From JBIOHJ01 sp044448905 (GTDB taxonomy: Bacteria; Bacteroidota; Bacteroidia; AKYH767-A; OLB10): a stretch of DNA of 43,745 nucleotides. A model generated the notes under the pieces. It did no database searches. It saw nothing but the letters and a program-made list of their open reading frames with translations, and was not told the origin of the DNA. Position numbers and translations under genes: made by a program. The stretch spans positions 1-43,745 of the forward strand of contig JBIOHJ010000007.1 in assembly GCA_044448905.1 (NCBI GenBank). The letters run 5' to 3'. The stretch's first letter is position 1. The number at the start of each line of letters is the position of its first letter. Shown piece by piece: positions 38,931 to 43,745 of this stretch.

Positions 38931-40271
38931 TCAGTTTTCTTTGAGCAATCGGTAAATAGTTGATTTACCAATGTTCAGCTTTTGAGCCACTTTTAAGACA
39001 TTATTATTGTATTTCTGCAAAAAATGAAAAATGATTTTGTTATTGTATTCTTCAAGCGAAAGTTCGGTGCTGAGTAATTCGGATAAAAGATTTTCTTCAT
39101 CCAATAAAATTTCTTTTGCCGTTATTTCATTTCCGGTAGTCATGACGGAAGCAAGTTCAACCAGCGATTTTAATTCGCGAACGTTACCCGGAAAATGATA
39201 CGCGAGAAGTCTTTGTTGTGCATCTGAAGACAATTTTTTCACCTCCATTTTATTGTCTTTGCAAAAACTTTCAATAAAGTGTTTTGAAAGTAAAAGAATA
39301 TCATTTCCCCTTTCTCTCAGGGGAGGTAGTTTTATTTGTAAACCATACAAACGATAATAAAGATCTTCCCTGAAATTTCCCTTTTTTACTTCTTCGTGTA
39401 AATTTTTATTTGAAGCCACTATGAGCCTGCTGTTTATTTTGATTTGCTTATTGCTTCCTACCGGCACCACTTCTTTTTCCTGGAGCACCCTTAATAATTT
39501 TGCCTGCAATGAAATATTGAGATCGCCAATTTCATCAAGAAAAATAGTTCCGCTTTTTGATTCTTCAAATTTACCAATGCGATTTGCAACGGCACCGGTA
39601 AATGCGCCTTTTTCATGTCCGAATAATTCGCTCTCTGCAAGCTCTTTTGGTATAGCGGCTACATTTACGGCAACATAAGGATCTGAACTAAAAACCGAAT
39701 TATAGTGAATAGCTTTTGCCACTTCTTCCTTCCCCGTCCCGGTTTCGCCCGATATCATCACATTAATATTTGTCTTGGTGGCTTTTTCAATCAATGAAAA
39801 TACCGGCATGAATGCCTCACTGGTCCCGATCAGGCTTTTCTGAAAATCAAATTTCTTTTTCACCTCTTTCTCTAAATCACTGATGCGACTTTGCAATGCG
39901 TAATTTTTTTTAATATGCTGAACAGTATTAAGAAGCAGGTCGCGGATTTCTTTTGATTTAACAAGGTAATCGTACGCTCCTGATTTAAGCAATTCAACTG
40001 CGGTGGCAATTTTATCCTGCTCCGAAATAATGATTACTTCCGTTTCGGGACTGTATTCTTTTATTTTTTTCAACAGCGTGGCTCCATCGGAATCGGGAAG
40101 GCGAAAATCAAGTGTAATTACATCCGGTCTTTCTTTCATTGATAAAAGCAAATCTTTGCCGTTCGTAAACGTTTTTACCTCATGTTCGGGGATTAATGAC
40201 AAAGTGTAGCTGATAAACTCACGATACCAGTCATCATCTTCCACAACAAAAATCTTAAAAGAATCTTTCAC
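38931..40271 (-). CDS. Sigma-54-dependent response regulator (NtrC-type)
   Basis: This 446-residue regulator has three domains. The receiver (1-120) has acidic pocket EDDD (11-14), phosphoacceptor Asp55 and Lys105. The AAA+ domain (about 145-380) has Walker A GETGTGKE (175-182), the sigma-54 contact loop GAFTGA (222-227), Walker B FLDEIGD (244-250) and RED-YYRL-type sensor (301-308). The C-terminal Fis-type HTH ends KVAQKLNIGKSTIYRLLKEN (about 427-446). It activates sigma-54 promoters when phosphorylated. It is the second gene of an operon, 9 bp after the hybrid kinase, its likely phosphodonor through the Hpt domain. Confidence 0.94.
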   Translation of the reverse strand: MKDSFKIFVVEDDDWYREFISYTLSLIPEHEVKTFTNGKDLLLSMKERPDVITLDFRLPDSDGATLLKKIKEYSPETEVIIISEQDKIATAVELLKSGAYDYLVKSKEIRDLLLNTVQHIKKNYALQSRISDLEKEVKKKFDFQKSLIGTSEAFMPVFSLIEKATKTNINVMISGETGTGKEEVAKAIHYNSVFSSDPYVAVNVAAIPKELAESELFGHEKGAFTGAVANRIGKFEESKSGTIFLDEIGDLNISLQAKLLRVLQEKEVVPVGSNKQIKINSRLIVASNKNLHEEVKKGNFREDLYYRLYGLQIKLPPLRERGNDILLLSKHFIESFCKDNKMEVKKLSSDAQQRLLAYHFPGNVRELKSLVELASVMTTGNEITAKEILLDEENLLSELLSTELSLEEYNNKIIFHFLQKYNNNVLKVAQKLNIGKSTIYRLLKEN

Positions 40272-40280
40272 AGAATGGTT

Positions 40281-42773
40281 TTATATCGTGTTTGTTTTTT
40301 GTAAAGCATTTAATTTTTTTATTTCCATTTTTATGCCCTTCCGTATGACCTCAAATTCCTCAAAAATTTCATTTATTAATTGCTTTATTTTTATTTCTTC
40401 TGGTTGTGAGTTACATATATCTTCAATTACTTTTAATTTTTGCGCAATTAAATCAATAGAAAGCTGTCTGCAGGAAGGAATCAGCCGGTGAACATTGGCT
40501 GATAGCGTTTCCCAGTTTTTTTCCGCAGCATTCAATTGCGCTTTTTTCATAATGCTTTCAAAGCTCAATAAAAATATTTTTAACATCCGGATTACAAATT
40601 CATTATTTCCGCCCGAAGCTTTAACCAGTTCATCAATGTCGTATTGCTTTTCGCGGGTTTTGTGAATTTCAATAAGCGATTCCGGCAAAAATGAGAAAGA
40701 ATTTCCTTTTAAAGCATTATGAATTTTTTCAGCCAGTTCATTTCCTTTAAATGGTTTTGTAATATAGTCCGTAAATCCCACTGAAATGTACTGTGCCAAA
40801 TCATGCTGCATCACGTTGGCTGTCATTGCAAGTACCGGGAGGGAATTTGATTTTAATTTATTTCTGATTTCCTTAACGGCATCTATACCATTCATAACCG
40901 GCATCTGTATGTCAAGTAATATTACATCAAACTCATGAGACATAAGTTCGGCAATAGCTTTTTCGCCATTATCAACGGCAACCACACTCGCACCAAGTTC
41001 ATTCAAAATTTCAATTTGTAAAATCCGGTTTGCGGCTGTATCCTCAGCGAGCAAAATTTTAATGCCTGAAAGGCTCTTCCCTTCATGGGTACCTACAAGC
41101 TTTTTTCTTTCAACTCCCTCAATCCGGCTAATCTGGTATGGAATTACAAATATAAATTCTGATCCTTTTAAAAGTGTGCTTTTTACATAGATGGAGCCGC
41201 CCTGCTGTTCTATAATTTTTTTGCTGATGCTTAGCCCCAATCCGCTGCCACCATATTGACGGCTGGTGCCTGGATCAACTTGTTCAAACTGATTAAAAAT
41301 TGTTTTTATTTTTTCTTCGGGAATCCCGATGCCCGTATCTAAAATTCTAAATTCGAAGTTTGAACCCGGAAGGGTATTGAGGGACGAGTTAATTTGCGGC
41401 TTTGAATTATTCACCTCTACATTTATTCCTCCTTTATCTGTAAACTTAATTGCATTTCCTATCAAATTAAATAACACTTGTTTTAATCTCAACGGGTCGC
41501 CTTTTACGATTAACCCATCCACTTTTGAAGGGTCAAAAATTAGCTTTAATGATTTTTCATCGGCTTTCAACTTCAATGCTCCGCAGACTTCTTTTATAAT
41601 TTCTGAAGGCGAAAAATCTATTTTTTCAAACTGCAGGTTTCCGGTTTCAATTTTAGTCAGGTCGAGAATATCGTTTATAATAGAAAGTAAATGCTCGGAC
41701 GAAGCCGTAATTGCATTCACATAGCTTTGCTGCCGTTCATTGAGTTTGGTTTTTTGTAACTGTTCGGCATATCCGAAAACGGAACTCAGTGGCGTGCGGA
41801 TTTCATGGCTCATGGTTGCCAGAAATTCTTCTTTGATTTTTGCCAGCTTTTCTGCATGTGATTTTGCCCCGGCTAATTGTTTGCTTAATAAATTGTTTTT
41901 AGTAATGTCATACAGAATTAAAATAATAAGCAGTAAAAGCAATCCGGTACCTCCTGTAATAAAAAGCCTGATGAAACTTACCGACTCTTCCGCTGATGCA
42001 TTTGCCTTATTGGCTTCCGCTTTTGCATGATACGATTCGATGAATTCAATTTTGAGAATAAGGTTTTCCAATTCAAATTTTATCCTCTTGTCTTTTTGCA
42101 ACAAGGCAAGTTCTTTTTTTGTTTGTTCAAGTAATTGCTGCGATTCTATTTGTTTGATTCCGGCAATTGTCTTTTGAACATTTGAAATTTGTTCTTTTGT
42201 TTTCTTGCTTTCTTCTAGTGCCGAATCGGCCATTTCTTTTAAAACAGTCCGCGAGGGAGAGCTGAAAATTCTCTTCAGAAAACTTTTTTTCTCCTCAGGA
42301 ATTTCAAGCTTATCAATAAATATTGAGTCTTCATTTGGAATTTGATCGGTTATTTTTCCAAGCGCTGATTGCAAAACCTTGTTGTAGCTTATTCCCAGCA
42401 GTTGATCATACACCTTAAATTTTTGCCTTATTAAAGAAGCCAGCGAATCAACGACAGGCCTTAAATAAGGTTTCCCGGAAGCAAGTGTCTTAAGGGAATC
42501 AGATTGTTTGTTTATGTTGGTTATGATTTGCTGATAGGTATCAATATATTTTTCATCCTGCGTAAGCATAAAAGAACGCACATCACTTTCGGCAGCCGAA
42601 ATCGAAGTGTTTATTTCTTTTACTTTAATTAACACCATGTCGGGATTTGCGGAATCGCGGACAACAGCTACCAATTCTTTCAGGCTTTTTGAAGTCATAA
42701 GGTATGCTGAAATCACAATAGCTGCCGCAAGGATAAAAGCTGCAATGACCTTAATAGTGGTATATCGCCTCAT
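40281..42773 (-). CDS. Hybrid sensor histidine kinase with receiver and Hpt domains
   Basis: This 830-residue protein has TM1 (about 7-26), a helical periplasmic sensor (27-268, CHASE3-like, ligand unknown), and TM2 (269-290). HisKA has His323 in MSHEIRTPLS. HATPase_c has N436/N440, DTGIGI (479-484) and GGSGLGL (508-514). The receiver has Glu577-Asp578, phosphoacceptor Asp621 and Lys673. A C-terminal Hpt domain has the phosphohistidine His762 (ANVHRLIPSC). A four-step phosphorelay His323-Asp621-His762-Asp55 of the next gene is the likely path. It is the first gene of the operon. Confidence 0.94.
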   Translation of the reverse strand: MRRYTTIKVIAAFILAAAIVISAYLMTSKSLKELVAVVRDSANPDMVLIKVKEINTSISAAESDVRSFMLTQDEKYIDTYQQIITNINKQSDSLKTLASGKPYLRPVVDSLASLIRQKFKVYDQLLGISYNKVLQSALGKITDQIPNEDSIFIDKLEIPEEKKSFLKRIFSSPSRTVLKEMADSALEESKKTKEQISNVQKTIAGIKQIESQQLLEQTKKELALLQKDKRIKFELENLILKIEFIESYHAKAEANKANASAEESVSFIRLFITGGTGLLLLLIILILYDITKNNLLSKQLAGAKSHAEKLAKIKEEFLATMSHEIRTPLSSVFGYAEQLQKTKLNERQQSYVNAITASSEHLLSIINDILDLTKIETGNLQFEKIDFSPSEIIKEVCGALKLKADEKSLKLIFDPSKVDGLIVKGDPLRLKQVLFNLIGNAIKFTDKGGINVEVNNSKPQINSSLNTLPGSNFEFRILDTGIGIPEEKIKTIFNQFEQVDPGTSRQYGGSGLGLSISKKIIEQQGGSIYVKSTLLKGSEFIFVIPYQISRIEGVERKKLVGTHEGKSLSGIKILLAEDTAANRILQIEILNELGASVVAVDNGEKAIAELMSHEFDVILLDIQMPVMNGIDAVKEIRNKLKSNSLPVLAMTANVMQHDLAQYISVGFTDYITKPFKGNELAEKIHNALKGNSFSFLPESLIEIHKTREKQYDIDELVKASGGNNEFVIRMLKIFLLSFESIMKKAQLNAAEKNWETLSANVHRLIPSCRQLSIDLIAQKLKVIEDICNSQPEEIKIKQLINEIFEEFEVIRKGIKMEIKKLNALQKTNTI

Positions 42774-43098
42774 TTGTATTTCCTGTATTTTAATCAGGTA
42801 CGAATTTACGAATCTAAAAGTAAAACTCCTGTTATGGCATCAATAACATCAAATTATCTGAATTGATCAAAAATATTTTCATTAAAGGAAATAATTTCCC
42901 AAAATGGAAAAATTCATGCACGTTTGTATTTTTTAATTCTTAACGGAAAAAAATAATCAGTTATTATCAGAAAAGCTTTTATATCAAGCCCTTTGAACGG
43001 GATTTGGTGGCAAATATTTTTCTTAAAAACAATTTCAAAACCCAATGGCACGATGTTGACGGTAGTGTTGGTCAAATCAAATATAAAAAACTCAAATT
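42774..43098. other. 325-bp intergenic region between divergent kinase and lipoprotein genes
   Basis: No gene, tRNA or exact TAnnTTTG box is seen. It is A+T-rich. A near-match TACTTTTA on the minus strand (42815-42822) could serve the kinase. On the plus strand TGGCACGATGTTGAC (43046-43060) resembles a sigma-54 element but has the wrong spacing. Two ACGAAT words lie at 42800-42813. Confidence 0.5.
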
Positions 43099-43745
43099 AT
43101 GAAAAAGAAACTCATTGTCATCGCAGCTGTAGTTGGATTTATCTTCACTGCCTGCAACACGCACGAAAAAGAATTAGCGCTGGCTACTCAGCAAAAAGAT
43201 TCGCTGGCTGCCGTTGCGTTCGAAAAAGACCAAACTATTAATGATTTCCTAGGCTCGTTTTCCGAAATCCAGGATAATCTTGGTGCAATTACACAAAAAG
43301 AAAATGCAATTGCAATAAATGCATCAGGCAATCCTGAGGCAATTAAAACTTCAAAAGAAGTTATCAAATCACAGATTAATGATATTAAGCTGATGATGGA
43401 CGAAAGCAAAAAGCAATTAAGTGAATTAAGCGCCAAGTTGAAAAAATCGAATATTAAGCTTGGAAAATTTGAAAAAATGATTGCCTCGCTTAACGAGCAG
43501 ATTGCTCAGAAAGATAAGGACATTACGGCTTTGAATGACCAAATTACTGCACTGAACACTTCGGTTACAACTTTGAAAACTTCAGTTGACGACCTCACTA
43601 TTCAGAATGAAACCAAAACCAGTATCATAAGCGACCAAACCACAAGGCTTAATACCGCTTATGTTGCTGTAGGTTCTTCTAAGGAATTAAACACCAAAAA
43701 AGTAACGGTAAAATCAGGCGGATTGCTTGGAATAGGTAAAACCGA
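43099..43745 (+). CDS. Coiled-coil lipoprotein, partial (3' end beyond window)
   Basis: This frame opens with an ATG at 43099 and runs 215 codons to the right edge with no stop. The N-terminus (MKKKLIVIAAVVGFIFTAC) is a lipoprotein signal, so Cys19 should be lipidated. The rest is Lys/Glu/Ser/Thr-rich with heptad-like spacing (about 30-185), predicting a long coiled coil (for example IKLMMDESKKQLSELSAKLKK, QIAQKDKDITALNDQI). A terminal KKVTVKSGGLLGIGKT begins a different, beta-like part. The outer part of the protein is unseen. It is divergent from the phosphorelay operon; whether it is a target is unknown. Confidence 0.8.
   Translation, partial: MKKKLIVIAAVVGFIFTACNTHEKELALATQQKDSLAAVAFEKDQTINDFLGSFSEIQDNLGAITQKENAIAINASGNPEAIKTSKEVIKSQINDIKLMMDESKKQLSELSAKLKKSNIKLGKFEKMIASLNEQIAQKDKDITALNDQITALNTSVTTLKTSVDDLTIQNETKTSIISDQTTRLNTAYVAVGSSKELNTKKVTVKSGGLLGIGKT

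Noticed and set aside
43046..43060. Sigma-54 promoter TGGCACGATGTTGAC before the coiled-coil lipoprotein gene
   Set aside because: The -24 half matches, but the -12 half has TTGAC not TTGC and the spacing is one base short; sigma-54 spacing is strict.

Overview
The window is a stretch of chromosome from a Bacteroidota bacterium, low in G+C and probably from an uncultured or environmental lineage. The evidence is: two secreted proteins with type IX secretion (T9SS) C-terminal sorting domains (one cut by the left edge, one at 26938-28509); many promoters of the Bacteroidota form TAnnTTTG with few Shine-Dalgarno sites; an ATP synthase operon ordered atpB-E-F-H-A-G without atpD/atpC; a futalosine-pathway MqnC; and a divisome-type FtsE encoded alone. 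No rRNA, tRNA, CRISPR array, transposase or prophage was seen.

Layout. 1-7011: a truncated T9SS cargo protein, two overlapping glycosyltransferases, ftsE, a von Willebrand A protein, a small conserved protein, a lipoprotein and a cyclophilin. 7112-8134: pheS, preceded by a terminator-like hairpin. 8141-12603 (minus): the elongasome cluster mreC-mreD-mrdA-rodA, which lacks mreB here. 12804-16638: pdxA, an M17 aminopeptidase and mqnC. 16663-24581 (minus): the ATP synthase operon with its own promoter, preceded by two AtpI/AtpZ-like assembly genes, a bactofilin, a secreted protein and the Kdo-pathway isomerase KdsD. 24677-26884: recQ, ending in a perfect 16-bp-arm palindrome shared with the convergent T9SS gene. 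32173-38832: an ALDH7-type dehydrogenase, a Cys/His/Met-rich membrane protein, an ACMSD-like decarboxylase, a DUF1223-like thioredoxin-fold protein, a squalene-cyclase-fold protein, an outer-membrane barrel and a TonB-like protein. 38931-42773 (minus): a phosphorelay of a hybrid kinase with Hpt domain and an NtrC-type regulator, with a divergent coiled-coil lipoprotein running off the right edge.

The most unusual part is 28557-30545, which looks like an accessory cassette. A stand-alone LytTR DNA-binding protein (29806-30240) is followed by three 11-bp direct repeats spaced exactly 21 bp, a probable -7 promoter element, and an array of ten GCGNNNNCGC palindromes spaced exactly 21 bp (29451-29649). 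The array is open as heptapeptide repeats on both strands. The minus-strand repeat ORF ends 5 nt before the start of a G+C-rich gene of unknown function (28703-29377). The 21-bp period equals the half-site spacing of known LytTR operators, so a LytTR-controlled unit with a repeat leader is proposed. The function is unknown and the link is an inference.

The other genes are mostly housekeeping: cell-wall elongation, energy conservation, menaquinone, PLP and Kdo synthesis, and probably part of tryptophan/kynurenine or lysine catabolism.
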